Positions 20,258 through 31,975 of a stretch of DNA of 40,968 bases are shown here, piece by piece; positions within the stretch are counted from its first letter, which is position 1, and each line of letters begins with the position of its first letter. Both the position numbers and the translations under genes were made by a program. Origin of the DNA: Acanthaster planci. Its lineage: Eukaryota > Echinodermata > Asteroidea > Valvatida > Acanthasteridae. The stretch is from NCBI RefSeq assembly GCF_001949145.1, contig NW_019091374.1:1600517-1641484 (forward strand), in the 5' to 3' direction. The notes beneath the pieces are model-generated. The model worked only from the letters and a program-made list of their open reading frames with translations, was not told the origin of the DNA and did no database searches.

Positions 20258-21544
20258 TCAACACAGTGAGAATCTCCTGGCGAACAGGTTCAGCCGCGTC
20301 ACGCCGACGTCCTTGAGCGGCTTCTCCAGGGCCAGCAACACGCCGTTGCCCCGGAAGGGCGGGTCGCACAGGGCCGGCTGGAGCTGCGAGTCGCGGTCCT
20401 CCTGGGCACACTCGGTGGCCGTGTCGATCAGCTCTCGGTGCTCGTGGCAGCTTTTCTGCAATCGCAGCTGCTGGATTTCTGAGCGGAGGCGCATCAGCTG
20501 GATGGCCAGCCGGTGGTCCTGGGATTTCATCTCGATCTACAAAAAAAAGGGGGGAGGGGCAATGACATTGAACTTTCAGACATAAAACTTTGCGCTGGGG
20601 ATCTATGAAAACGGGTTCGTGATGGAACTGTGAGAATACTAGTCCAGTGTGGTGAGGTTTGATCCTTGCTCGGCTTCACCCTCCATGAAATATCAACAAG
20701 CGCGTCTTAGCTTAGTCAGTTGTGTGGGGAAGGGGGTGTTTGCAACAGAAGTCGATGGTAAGCTGATTGAATTCCAACTTGTGTGAGCCGTCAAGTGAAC
20801 TTCGCTCAACTCTCAAAGGAATCGTGCAGCACCTCGTTCTGAACTCTTACATGGATGGTTGTATTTGTCGGTAACCTGACTTTTGACGATATTAGACTTA
20901 AAGAAAGGTATAGTTACGTGGAGCCTACTATGTAGAGAAAACGTCCTCGTGAACGTGTAATGGAGAGATAAAGCAGTGCTTTGTTTTACAGTAGCCAAAT
21001 GAAAAGGAGAAATAGCTTGTAAACCAAGTGATTTTCGTCAGGAATGTTTGTCGCTCACCAGTTCATTTCGCACCCACTGTATTTTCTCCTCCAGACAGTC
21101 CCGTCTCTGCTTGAAAGTCCTCCAATCGTCGCTCCTGTCCTGGCATCGCTTCTTCGCGGTCAAGTTCCCGTTCAAGTCCCGCAGCTTGGGCAAGTTGGCG
21201 CACCACTCGACGTACGACGGCCGCCGGGTGCTGAGCCGCAGCCGCGTGGCCATGGACTTGAGCTTGGCCAGCTCGTCTTCGTGCTCCGACGACTTCTCGC
21301 CGCCGCACGGGGCGCTGGGCGGCGTGTACTCCGGCGACAGAAGGTTGGAGGGGCTGCACAGCGAGGTCGCGGTCCACAGCCCGCAGGGGCCGTCGGTCGT
21401 CGAAGGGTCAGCTTCGTCTATGGTCGCAAGGTCGGAGGACGCGCCTCGTTTCTGGTAGACCCCCTCGCGGGGACTTGTTGGGGGTGAAATGGTTATGGAA
21501 GGGATGGCGTACGGAGACATAGCTTGCGATGGGCCCATAATCAT
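20258..21544 (-). CDS. FAM167A: FAM167A/B (DIORA) family homologue, two coding exons
   Basis: On the minus strand, coding exon 1 runs 21544 to 21059 (162 codons) and exon 2 runs 20536 to 20258 (92 codons plus stop). The intron is 522 bp, GT..AG, phase 0, joining RNEL to IEMKSQDH. The predicted length is 254 aa; human FAM167A is 214 aa. Landmarks in family order are LKSMATRLRLSTRRPSYVEW near residues 95-114, IQWVRNEL at 155-162, LAIQLMRLRSEI in exon 2, and the C-terminus GVTRLNLFARRFSLC, nearly the vertebrate tail. The first ~90 residues are Ser/Pro-rich and look disordered. Human FAM167A lies at the autoimmunity-associated FAM167A-BLK locus and has been linked to noncanonical NF-kappaB signalling; whether that role applies here is unknown. 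A possible acceptor (TTTTTCACAG at 21560-21551) just before the ATG suggests an upstream 5' UTR exon. A second ATG two codons in has a stronger context. FAM167A and FAM167B cannot be told apart. Confidence 0.92.
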
Positions 21545-21550
21545 GGCAAA

Positions 21551-24500
21551 CTGTGAAAAAATAAGATGTCAAACCATTAAATCAAAACTCATAAAGGAAA
21601 AAAACATCTTCAGACGAATCCGTTGTTGTGGTTACCCAGCGCTCAATATTCCTGATGGCCCCCGTCAATGGCGAATGGTAATGTGATAACTCTTGTACGG
21701 AGAAAGTCTTTTGTGGCAGTCGTTTGAACAAAACCAAACACAATATATGTATTCTGCCGTCGAAAGGGCTATCGCTTGTCTATATTCCTAACTTTATAAT
21801 TGCCTACATCATTCCAGAAGCCATGTAAGGCATACGGCGCTTTCTCCTTGTTTAGGACTTGCATGTAATACTGTTGTTTCTTTTTTGCGGTACATGCGCA
21901 TGCGTGTAATAAACGTGAACACTCCCAATAAGTCGGTAGCAAACATCTCAACGGTCGTTAATAGTTTACTTTCATCATGGAGGTAGAATTCCATGCTTTC
22001 ATTTACTCGACCTTAGACCCCTATAATCGATGTACACAGACTCATCCGATTTGACGTCATAACTCTGGTGGCACCGTACTCGCATGCACATTCTTACAGC
22101 TTGACGCGCGTGCATTTGGCAAACCAGGACATCCGATGAGTCGAAGAGGCACTTGAACGCGCGTGTACCACCTGTCCACCAGCGTTGTGTCACCGCAGTA
22201 ATGGCTTCGCCTCATGGTTGCCGAATAACACGTCTGGCACGTCCCAGTTTAAGTACTCGAGTTGAGTAACGTGTCTACATAATCGTACGACGAGTGTTTT
22301 ACTCGAGTACCCATTTATTCCCTCGATGGAACTTTCACCAAACATTTTCCAACAGCATGCATGATACCGTACCCTAGTGAAAAGGAACTCAGAGTTATGT
22401 TAATCAATTTCAGACATGTATGTCAGTGCTCCATGGCAGGAAGTCACACAACAGACTCTAGCACCAGTGCACCATTTGAAAAGATGTGTGAAGTGTTACC
22501 GTAAGCCTCTGGTGAACAGGACAACACAAACACACCTGACCAACCGCTCTGAAATCTCTTCTCCCGGGGGAGAGGTGACTACATCCCGTGGGCAACCAGC
22601 CGTTTGGCCGCGGCAGGTGCTGTATTCGTGCGAGGTCTTCCGTGGGCGATGCGACACCTCAAGACAGTTGAAAAGCACTATACAGCGTCGTCTCGTGCAG
22701 ACTCATTTAAACACGCGCATGCTAGAGAGCCGGTAATCTGAATGCGGCACATACCACTCGGGTTCAACACTAAGTGGTGATGGTCTTGCGCTTTGCTTTA
22801 AATGCAACAAGAGAGACATGTCCTTATCAGTGACCAGAAGAATGGATCAAAATACAGACGTCATAATCGGATGCACATACGCAATCTGGAGGCCATTCCA
22901 CTCTGCGTTTGATTATGCAGACTGTAACATGCACTGTTTGTGTCATGCCGAGAAAGCAAGGCCTTGCGCTTTCGGCCTCAAGGCTCGATTTCATGTAACA
23001 AGGAGAACTGCTTCGGGATTATCGAGAAAACAACCTCTTGGCAAACAAAATGACGAAGCGAAGGCGGACAATAGAATCGACCCAGCGTGACGAAACCTCC
23101 AAGTGTTGTCTCGCCAAGTGACCGATTTCCAAAGACCCGCACAACAAACGATACTCGGAACACTTGCTAAACTTTTTCCTCTGCCATTGTGACCACAGTC
23201 GGCATCTGCTGGTGATAGAAGCGCGTTTCTCGAAAGTCAAGGTTTTCCTTGCCAAAAAAAAGGGTAATAGGAAATCTGAGCCGAATTATTGTATTTCGGA
23301 GTTTATGTAGAACCGAAATGCCAGTTACCTCCTGAGAACCGTGCACAGAAAACAGTTTTGTGGAAATACCTAGTATCGTGACTGCCTTTTGTACCTGAAC
23401 TGCACGCTGTTTAATAATCCAAATACTATATGCCCTATTGTTGCTCTGCATTTTTACCTCGAAATGGTGTTTGGGGTGTTATGGAAGTTCTGAAAAAAAC
23501 AAACTTTAAGGCCTGCTAGAAAATGTTTTCAAGTAGGCGACGTGTCCTCTCCTGAGGACCTTAGAATTTGGCTTGAAGCCGAATACATTGGCACTCGCAC
23601 ATCACATTAAAGTCAACTTTTCGAGATGAAAGTAAATTTGCAATTCGACGATTTAAATCGCTTAAAATAGTTTTAAACTTTCATTCAAAAATCACGTCAG
23701 AGAAACTTTTTCTTTTTGGGTGTCTGAATTTAACATACCGATACCTTCAAAACATTTAGACACAACCCAAATTGGGTCATTTTGTCTTCGCACTTATATC
23801 GTGAAATTGGAATACCAAAGATGTGTAGACTTATTCAATAAAGTCTCTCGAAATGTTACATAAGGCATACAAGTGTTGGCAAGTACAAGAGTTTTATCCC
23901 AATTGAAAAAGCAAAGACAATGATCTTTAATCGTCTTGATTTATCATTGAAATTTGCATAAACGGTTTATTCATACCAAGAGTGTGTGTACGCCGTACAG
24001 GTATACTGCACTTTATAGCAGACTTAGGTGCACTTTATGGCAGACTTTGGTGTTTGATTAGAAATAAACAGCTCAACGTGTCACAAACTTAGCCTCAGCA
24101 GTGGATCCTTTAGTCATCACATTGTGTTTCTTGTCTTGAACTTCGGGACCAAAAGCCTTCTGGACAACTCATACAAAGATCGATTTTAAAAATCGATTTA
24201 AATAAAAACATCTGATTTAAATTTTTTTTAATCGTGATTTTTAACAACCGTGAATGGTCCACGGTGTACATTGTTCCTTTTTGGGGAATCTCATAAGATA
24301 ACGCACATAGAAAATATTTGGATCAAATGCATCACAGCTCACCTGAACTAAAAGATGGGTGCCTCGGTTTTTTGCGCTCTACTAAAACATCCCACTGCCA
24401 GTCGGACGGGATTGCATACCTGGTCCTGTTTTGATGAAGACCAGGCCGTTAGTTTTGAGGCTTTTATTGGGTGACTTAGCGCTCCACTAATCCTCGAATG

Positions 24501-25370
24501 ATGTATTGACTGTGAGACGGTTTCACCCTTGGAATGACATGACTCCTTGAGTTTTTGACCGACCTTACACACACGGGGCTGGCTTGGTTGAGGAACGCAG
24601 ATCGAGGATAACCTCACAGAAACGACCTAACAACACGCACCTGAGCTGTGCAATTCCGCCAGGAGATAATTTTAGTCCCTGCTTTCCTGTTGATCTTCCT
24701 GATGGTGTAGTCAGTAAAGTTATCACTTCCGACTTGTCTGGGCTGTTTGTGACCACCGGAATAAAACGACGCGGTCCTATCTGTGCTAGCATACAAAATT
24801 CTGACGATGCCAGTTACTCAGCAGTGAGGAATGTAAAGCATCGCTGAGGTTATCGGTTCCTGGAACCGTGCAACCCACAAGAGATGTCTGGCGTTAGCGC
24901 AGACCTGACCACTTTCTAGGCTTGCAATCACCTTGTTAATCTGTCATAGCTACGAGCATACACGTATTTTAAAATTAAGAAGGGGGGCGGGAGCATATGT
25001 TATTGTGATCTACTGTGAAAAATCTACGCTCACGTATATTTTGATGTTTGGCGATTCCTCTCCCAATGTCAGTTTTCACACTTTAAAGGTGATACACGAG
25101 GGAAAAAGTTGAAAACTTCGGATGTTTTAGGGCAGTGAGGATTATGAAGTTTGAATTGTTTGTGTGTATATGGCAGATTGTTTGTCTTCTGCCTGGGTTT
25201 TTGAAAGGTAAATGACAATTCAAAGTGCTGGGGGTTTGTCCTCCAAGAAAGTTGGTGAACACTTTGCTAGGTATAGCCTTTTTTGCAGAGCAGCTCTGTG
25301 AATTTGAACGAAGTACACGTTTCTTCGATAGAATCAGGCGACGAAAATGTGTTGGTAAAATCAGGATTCG
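21551..25370. other. FAM167 upstream region, no gene recognised
   Basis: The untranslated first exon and promoter of the FAM167 homologue may lie here; I cannot place them. Small palindromes occur: GTACTCGAGT at 22253-22262 mirrored at 22301-22310, GCAAGGCCTTGC near 22957, and CGGTTCCTGGAACCG near 24854. An AT-rich patch at about 24180-24242 is built of AATCGATTT-like words. The open frames are random-looking. Confidence 0.5.
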
Positions 25371-25520
25371 ATGACTGATCATTCACGGAGAGGTACCGGT
25401 AGACGGTGGACCCAAATGAGCGCGACTCATCGTCATCAAGAGGGAACTGAGGAGGACGTGCTGATGCTACGGGAGTCCATGATGGCCATGCAAGCCCACA
25501 GCCGACAAAACTTAAAATAA
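25371..25520 (+). CDS. Uncertain 49-codon open frame
   Basis: This ATG-to-TAA frame includes the stretch EEDVLMLRESMMAMQ, helical and methionine-rich, with ordered codon use (GTG CTG ATG). I recognise no family. No convincing splice sites flank it. It lies 48 bp left of the tRNA-like foldback element and may be chance or a fragment of a decayed gene or repeat. Confidence 0.12.
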   Translation: MTDHSRRGTGRRWTQMSATHRHQEGTEEDVLMLRESMMAMQAHSRQNLK

Positions 25521-25568
25521 CAGCTCTTCAGTTCATATCCTTAACACCAACGTATATTAATTAATACT

Positions 25569-25826
25569 GTTTTCTCCGTGCTTGTCCGAGAGTTTGTGAA
25601 AAAAATGTGGAAAATTTCTCAAATTTACTCGGATGGGACTCGAAACCGCGGCCTGTGGTTTCGCAGTACCCGCTTCTACATCTGACTCGGACCGGTCAGC
25701 CGATCCCAGCAAGCTTGGTGGTCGAGCGGTTAAGATGCTGCACTAATAAGCCGGAGGCTGGGGGATTGACTCCCACCCGAGTAAGCTTTTTTTCCCCACA
25801 AACTCTCGGACAAGCGCTGGGAAAAC
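25569..25826. mobile_element. Foldback element made of two opposed tRNA-like modules
   Basis: The terminal inverted repeats of roughly 35-40 bp contain GCTTGTCCGAGAGTTTGTG at the left and CACAAACTCTCGGACAAGC at the right. Inside, the plus-strand module (about 25718-25785) has an A box (TGGTCGAGCGG) and a B-box-like GGATTGACTCC. The minus-strand module (about 25690 down to 25612) has B box GTTTCGAGTCC. Each is followed by CCCA(T/C)CCGAGTAA, a T-rich tract and then the terminal repeat. The element is thus two SINE-like units in opposite orientation, heads at the centre. No protein is encoded. Confidence 0.8.
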
Positions 25827-28349
25827 AGGGTTATTTTATATACGTCGGTGTAAGGGCAAAACCCGTACTTATAAAGAGATAATTACGAAGTGAGCTGTCC
25901 TCCCCAAATTCAAAGCTCTACCTTTATTAATGCCGGGAACTGATGTTACTGGTATATAACACATTCATTGGATGCATCAACTACACTTTTGGCTCCATAC
26001 TGTGTGGTTCAAAATTCTACGCAAACATCCCATATGACAACGATGGTCATCCAAACTCTTCCGCCGGGACCCTATCCCGATGCTCAACTCCTCCGCGTTG
26101 TGGTTGCTGCTGGAGCAACGGGCTGACAACACGCACTGGCCTATGAGGTGGCTCCTCGTGCAGTTTGTTGGTCATATTCAGGTAACGGGGGAATCTTGCT
26201 CATCAGACATCGATCTGAACAACAACATGACCCATCAAAACCCACAACAGTCTGCGAATCACCATTAACAGCTCAATCGACCGTCGTCACTATTGTTATG
26301 GCATCCCGATGTACGTAGACAGACCCGCCCGCTTCTCGGATGTAGAACCCCCAAGCGCTACCACATTTCATCGGGGAAACCAACCCGAAAGAACTTTGAA
26401 GCCCCGTGCTATTAATGACCCCAACTGAAAAAAAAAAGTTTCCAAGTTTGAAGATCCGAGTTGAAGAAAAGCCATCAGACACATGCTACTAGACAAAATA
26501 TAAGCTGGATATTTTGTACATGGACACTTTTTTGGTAGAGAAAAACAACTGATTCTGAGGATTAAATTACCATGAAATCCTCTCAAAGTTCGCGTTCATT
26601 TAAAGTTTGTAGAAGTAAAACCATTTTGGTACAGAACTTGGCTTTGGGTGTAACTTCTGAAAGATAACCCCCGTTATTTTGCATGGTAAACCCTTGAGTA
26701 ACTTGCAATCTGCTAGAACATTTACGTACCTATTACGACTGCAGTTCTACTTTTAGTTGTAAAGCGTCTGCCGTTTAAACAAGTGAAGTCTACATCCACC
26801 GGTTGACGACGGCGGGTCCTCGACAGAGACTAAACAACTGACTTGCAGTCGTGCGGCAAAACCGGCAAACGGTGTATTTCCCGGTAGGGTTGTGCCTGTC
26901 GCTGGTGTCGGATTGGTCGAATCTCTTGAGTGATGTAGACGTGGGTCGAGTCATCGAGGGTGCTAATAAATCTATTCCCATTCTATGCACCAACAGAGTG
27001 GCTCTGAGGTAGGCGTATCACATGTGCATGAATCCGGATGAAGATGCAAGTCAAAAGTTGAGGCAGCGTCCATGTATGGTTTCTTTTGGAGTACGTATAT
27101 CCCGCTTCATGAGTGATGTAGGTTTTAGCGAGATAGGGACTTTTGGATAAAATAGGAAGAGAAACATTTTAGTTGCTACAGTAGTTTGAAACGGAGCTTA
27201 AGATGACGTTATTTTTCTCGTCAAATACGGATCTATTGTTTCAAATGGTAATACGCGTCCGTCAATTTATATATCGGCTCGAAATACGTCTAAGGATGAG
27301 TTCGTAAGTCGGCACAGCTCAAAAAGCAAGTAGATTGAGTAAGACTTAAACGGAACAATGCGGGAACGGCAGCCTCACGAGGCCACACCGTCTCCACCTT
27401 AATCCCACATCTTTGTGTCGGGTCTCCCTGTTTATCCTGTACACCCGCGTCTTCTTTCTCTCCCTGCCTGTATTTGGACAGGAAAACGGGTCAGGCTTGT
27501 TGCTCCTTTCAAGTTTCTCTGGCTCGGGGATGAGTACACTGCTCCGATTTTCCACTCAAGATATCGAGTTAAGCCAGGAGAACAAAACTTTGGACAGGGG
27601 TAGCTTGTCGTATCACCATGATACGATGAAGCTAGTCTGGGCTGATGGGCATTAAGGGGTATTGGTTGACGAAGTCAATTTGTCATGGCTGGATTGCCGT
27701 TTGAAACTCTTGTTCGAAATTCATGTGCTTTTTTTGGCATGCTTTAATTAATTGAAACATATTATGAAACGTCGGCATTCCCTCTGGTAAAAAGGTCCTC
27801 TAATTAGCAAAAAGTGAAAGGGTGAATTGAATTCATCAATTCGTCCTTACTTTTTATGAGATTGGTTGGGCCACAGTCAACCGTCCACATTCTGTTCCGG
27901 CTTAATGAGCACGCACATGCTCAACAAGGAAGCCGAGAAGAATCACAGTACACAGCCAGAGCTAATGAAGGGTGCCCTAAAGAGTGTAGAGAAATTGAAC
28001 AGCTTCTTAAGAAGCTTAACGGGACCGATTGTTTGCGAAGGTAACCCGAGTGCTTAGCAACCCCTGTGCTTGCATGGCCTTTACTAGTCAGAGTGCGCCT
28101 GCGCGGACACCATTTCCTGCCAGACGAAGCATTAACCAATCACGGAGAAGAAAATAAGCACAAAGCGAAGGTGTCCAATTGTCCATGCTTGGATTTGTGT
28201 ATGGAATTGACATTAACAGGTGGCGGTGCCATCAGCATTTTCAAGTTATTTTCAATTCAAATTGGATCACTCTGTGGGCACGTGATGCAGTCCTCCGATT
28301 GAGCATGCGCTGTGCAGAATGTATTGACCAAAGATTCACTTGCGTGGTA
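25827..28349. other. Intergenic stretch, no confident gene
   Basis: An open frame ending at 26268 contains LNSSALWLLLEQRADNTHWP and meets a donor-like CAG|GTAACG near 26181. It could be an isolated exon or repeat fragment, but no family is recognised. Nothing else is seen. Confidence 0.5.
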
Positions 28350-28715
28350 AATAAGCCACTTGCGAGTTAAATTTGAATAAAATCTGGTACACTGTGTTAT
28401 TTGATTGCATAGAAACGTCACAATTTAAATTCCCCAGACTAAAGACACCGTTGCTATACCTCGTGATTCTGGGCAAGCTTTTGCATAGCGACCACCATCT
28501 CTAAAATGGACTAGTTCCTTTGTGCTGTTCTTATCCATTGAGAACAGTGTATTGTTGCAAGGCGTCTCTGATGTCACTAAGCAAAAGCTTGCCCCGAATC
28601 ACGAGGTAAAGCAACAGTGGTTTTAGTATGGAGAATTCTAGTTGTTATGTTCACGTGGATTTAAAGAACTCAGTGTACCAGATTTTATTTAAATTTAACT
28701 CGCAAATGGCTTATT
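28350..28715. mobile_element. Foldback hairpin element, 366 bp
   Basis: Arms lie at 28350-28492 and 28573-28715 with an 80-bp spacer. Mirrored words include ATAAGCCA at the outer ends, TGCGAGTTAAATTT, AAAATCTGGTACACTG, ACCTCGTGATTC and GGGCAAGCTTTTGC. Identity is high but imperfect, with several changes in the middle of each arm. There is no coding content. It is probably a MITE with long terminal inverted repeats. Confidence 0.85.
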
Positions 28716-29962
28716 CAGCCCTGGCTGGTCCTGAGCACGCAGAATCTGGCAGAACGTGCGCAGTTGTCAGCTCTATTTCCGGGGATAGCGTACCCAGCCC
28801 GTGTGTTGTCCATTCTAACGCGCAGATTACCTGCTGATGGACTCACCCTTGTACGGCTTCCCTTAAAAAGTAGGCCTATCACTGAGATAGATTGAATTGA
28901 GGCTGTATTGGAATGTAACGGTGTAAGCGTCATTCAGCTCATCTGCACGGCACATTGGTTCGTGACTATGGGTTTTTTTCGAGCGTTCCAACTAACATTG
29001 TGGTCCGTAATAGGCTCCTGCCGATTGATGTACAGGCTGAAAGGGTAAACATCTTGAGCTTTGAGGTATGCACCTTTGATGGTTAAATGAAACAAAACAA
29101 AATGACCAAATTGTTGGGTAAAAGAACGAGATTTTGTTCCTTCTGGAATGTTTTAAAGGTATCTTTTCATGACGGGCACTGATTTCAGCTGAGAGTTAGG
29201 AACCATAGAAAGACAGGCTAATGACAATTTGGGGACCTTTTCAGTGTTAGTATTTTCAACGGCTAGGTGTTTTTTTAATTGAATTTGAGTCGATTTTTCC
29301 AGACCATTCTGTTCCAAACCCGAAAATGTTTTCTGCGACTGTATAAACAAATTTCAGTGTGCAAAGTGACAGATCTGTCGATTCTTTCATTTAAGGCTGG
29401 CCATCCATGGTTATTGACCACTTAAATCAGCCAGACGACAAAACCCCGACCAATCAAGTTGCCATTTTTAGAGACCAAGGGTAATAAAAGTGGTCCAGTA
29501 ACAGGTCCACCAAGAATGGCGTGCGGGTAGTAAACACCAAATTGGTTGGGGAATAACAAAATGCTGATCTGGTATACGTTAAAGATTCATATCTGAAGCA
29601 TGTCACCTGATTCGTTGTTCGAGAGCTGCAGTTAAGTGGGCCAGGGCGCGTTTTTTTTTTTACAAAACTGTCTGGGGATGATGCACCATTACATTTTGCA
29701 GGAAAACAGGTCTTGAGTAGAGACTAGTCTTGAGGACTTGTGGAAGAGACACGATTTAAGCTTCTATTCAAGTGGGGTGTCCCCAGCGTGTTGTGTAAAA
29801 GAAAATTTTGCGAACGGGGCCAGGCCTACGCCGTGGGACAGGTCGTCTCTTCTGCGTCTGTAATATCTAGAGAGAACAAAAATCGCGATTTGAGTGTCCC
29901 CTCCGACTATAATACCAGTTTGTGCTCATACTGATGATAATTGGACGCATTTTTTTTGCGCT
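28716..29962. other. Intergenic stretch
   Basis: No gene, RNA or repeat structure is recognised apart from a T run near 29650. Confidence 0.6.
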
Positions 29963-30028
29963 GTGTGCGCACAAACCAGTGTGGGCGCAAACCAGTGTAC
30001 GCATGGATCAGTGTGCGCATGCACGATC
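29963..30028. repeat. Degenerate 16-bp tandem repeat
   Basis: About four units begin near 29963, 29981, 29997 and 30013, based on GTGGGCGCAAACCAGT. They become less alike to the right. The array sits about 40 bp before the long foldback element. Confidence 0.6.
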
Positions 30029-30069
30029 CGGTTCCTGTGATGTTACTTCAATGAAACCACTCCTACTAC

Positions 30070-31975
30070 TATGGAGCGTCAAAAGTGGACAACCCCATTT
30101 TCTGCTAGTAGATTTTCGGAATTTTAGACTTTTTGTAAAGCTTTTTCCCAAAACGCAATTTTCCTCAAGAAACAATTTGGATTTTACTTTAACAACTCGC
30201 GTGGCGCGTCAAAAGCGGACAACTAAAAACTTCAACTTCCCTCTGGCAAAGTTATTGTCATGCTTCAAAAGTGGACAACTCCATTTTCTCATTTTCTGCT
30301 TGTATATTTTTGGGGTTTTTTGAAGTTGCGCCATCCCTTTTCAAACAGCCCAATTTTTTTTTGTTAGCAGAAATTTGGATTTTACTTTGATCGCGGCGGG
30401 GTGGTCCAAAAGTGGACAAGTTGAAAATTGAAAGGACACTTTTCTCCCTACTTCGAAATGGGACGGTCGTAGGAAGATTGGCATCACCCGCCACAGAAAA
30501 AAGTCATGTAATGTGGACGAAAGTTGGGAAACGGCTGCCCTGAAGAGTTACGGTTCTTCGTAATACCGCAAAATTGCAGAGCCAGCCCCATTGTATTGAC
30601 CCGCCGTGCGTTGACGGGCATCAGTCGTCATTTGGACACTCCCTTACTGTGATTGGCCTTTTTCATGCAACTTGTTTTTCCATCTCTATATAGCCGATTT
30701 TGTGAAAAGATCGGGCCTTTTTACGTTAAGGATGTGCGTTTTATGGGAGTATAGAGGGGAATATTATTCTGAAGGAAATTATTGAAAATAATACGTGCAG
30801 GATTGACAAAAGTATGAACTGATTACAGTGGAAGTTACTTGGAGTGCCATAAGTGAACAACCCATTTTTTTGATATTCAGATATAAAATTGTTATATAAT
30901 CCACTATCCATGTATTTCACAGTACATGCATATGACGACTGCTCTGGGCCGTCACTTGCAAGTTTGTGTTTTCATTGCGTTAACATCTTTTCTCATTGTC
31001 ACTTTGAATTATTTGTCTTAATGGTAATGACCCAGGCCTCCATTATATAACTGCCCACTCGTATTTGATGACTCGAACAAAGATTTTAATGATGAATATT
31101 AAATTAAATTTTTGATGTCATATCAGTGACCGACTGGTGTACTAGCTGAAAGGTTTATTTTCGTCGTGGCTATCCGTTTTTGTGATTAGAATTATTGAAT
31201 GAATTCGTGTTTTGGAATTTGTGGGGTGTCAAAATTAATTCAGCAAGACAGTTCAAGTTGCAGTTTAATGTTTACCATTTGTACTTTCTATATTTTTCCC
31301 CTTTTTGAAACTCTTGGTTCACGTATACAGCACTTATAGCTTCTTCTCTTGGCATGACTTTTTTCTATTCTAACCTTTGTCAAATTCAATTATTCTACTG
31401 GAATGGACACAATGGTTTATTACAGCTAGTATCGTTAAGGGGACACATATCACCATGCGCTCATTTATTTAAAATGGAAATTCTCGACGGCAAGCCGCCA
31501 GCGTCGTTCTAATTACACTGTGCGCTGGGAACTTTGTAAGTTTGCAGTATACCATAAAGGACTGTCAGGCTTTGGGCGGCCCCTTTCCATTTGCAAGTTT
31601 CTCTATAGGAATCGTCCACATTTTCTTCCAAGCTTTAATTGTTCACTTTGGGATCACCCCACCGTCGTCAAGGTAAAATCTAAATTTCTGCTAGAAGAAA
31701 ATTGGGTTTTCTGAAAAGGGGTGGTGCAACTTCAATAAACCCGAAAATCTACTGACAGAAAATGAGAAAATGGGGTTGTCCTCTTTTGGAGCATCAAATC
31801 AAATTTGCTAGTGGAAATTTGAAGTTTTTGGTTGTCCACTTTTGACGCACCAAGAGAGTTGTTAAAGTAAAATCCAAAGTTTTGCTGACGGAAAATTGTT
31901 TTTGAAAGTCCAAAATCCCGAAAATCTACTAGCAGAAAATGAGAAAATGGGGTTGTCCACTTTTGACGCTCCATA
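30070..31975. mobile_element. Long foldback element A (about 1.9 kb)
   Basis: The termini are TATGGAGCGTCAAAAGTGG at the left and its complement ending CGCTCCATA at the right. The left arm spans about 30070-30430 and the right arm about 31625-31975; they are clearly homologous with substitutions and indels. The motif AAAAGTGGACAA or a close variant occurs four times along the left arm (near 30080, 30209, 30266, 30409). It is mirrored along the right arm, with phrases such as CCCCATTTTCT and GGATTTTACTTTAACAACTC between copies. The flanks TACTAC and CACTAC suggest an imperfect 6-bp target duplication. The 1.2-kb interior is AT-rich and has no transposase, so the element is non-autonomous. Confidence 0.85.

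Noticed and set aside
21044-21487. Overlapping frames of 136-147 codons antisense to FAM167 exon 1
   Set aside because: They are shadows of a GC-rich conserved exon; the minus-strand frame carries the family motifs.
22416-22736. 106-codon plus-strand frame
   Set aside because: Random composition, no homologue recognised and no splice context.
25700-25790. Functional tRNA gene
   Set aside because: The A box and a B-box-like word are present, but acceptor and anticodon stems do not pair well and an inverted second module lies alongside; SINE-like or transposon module fits better.
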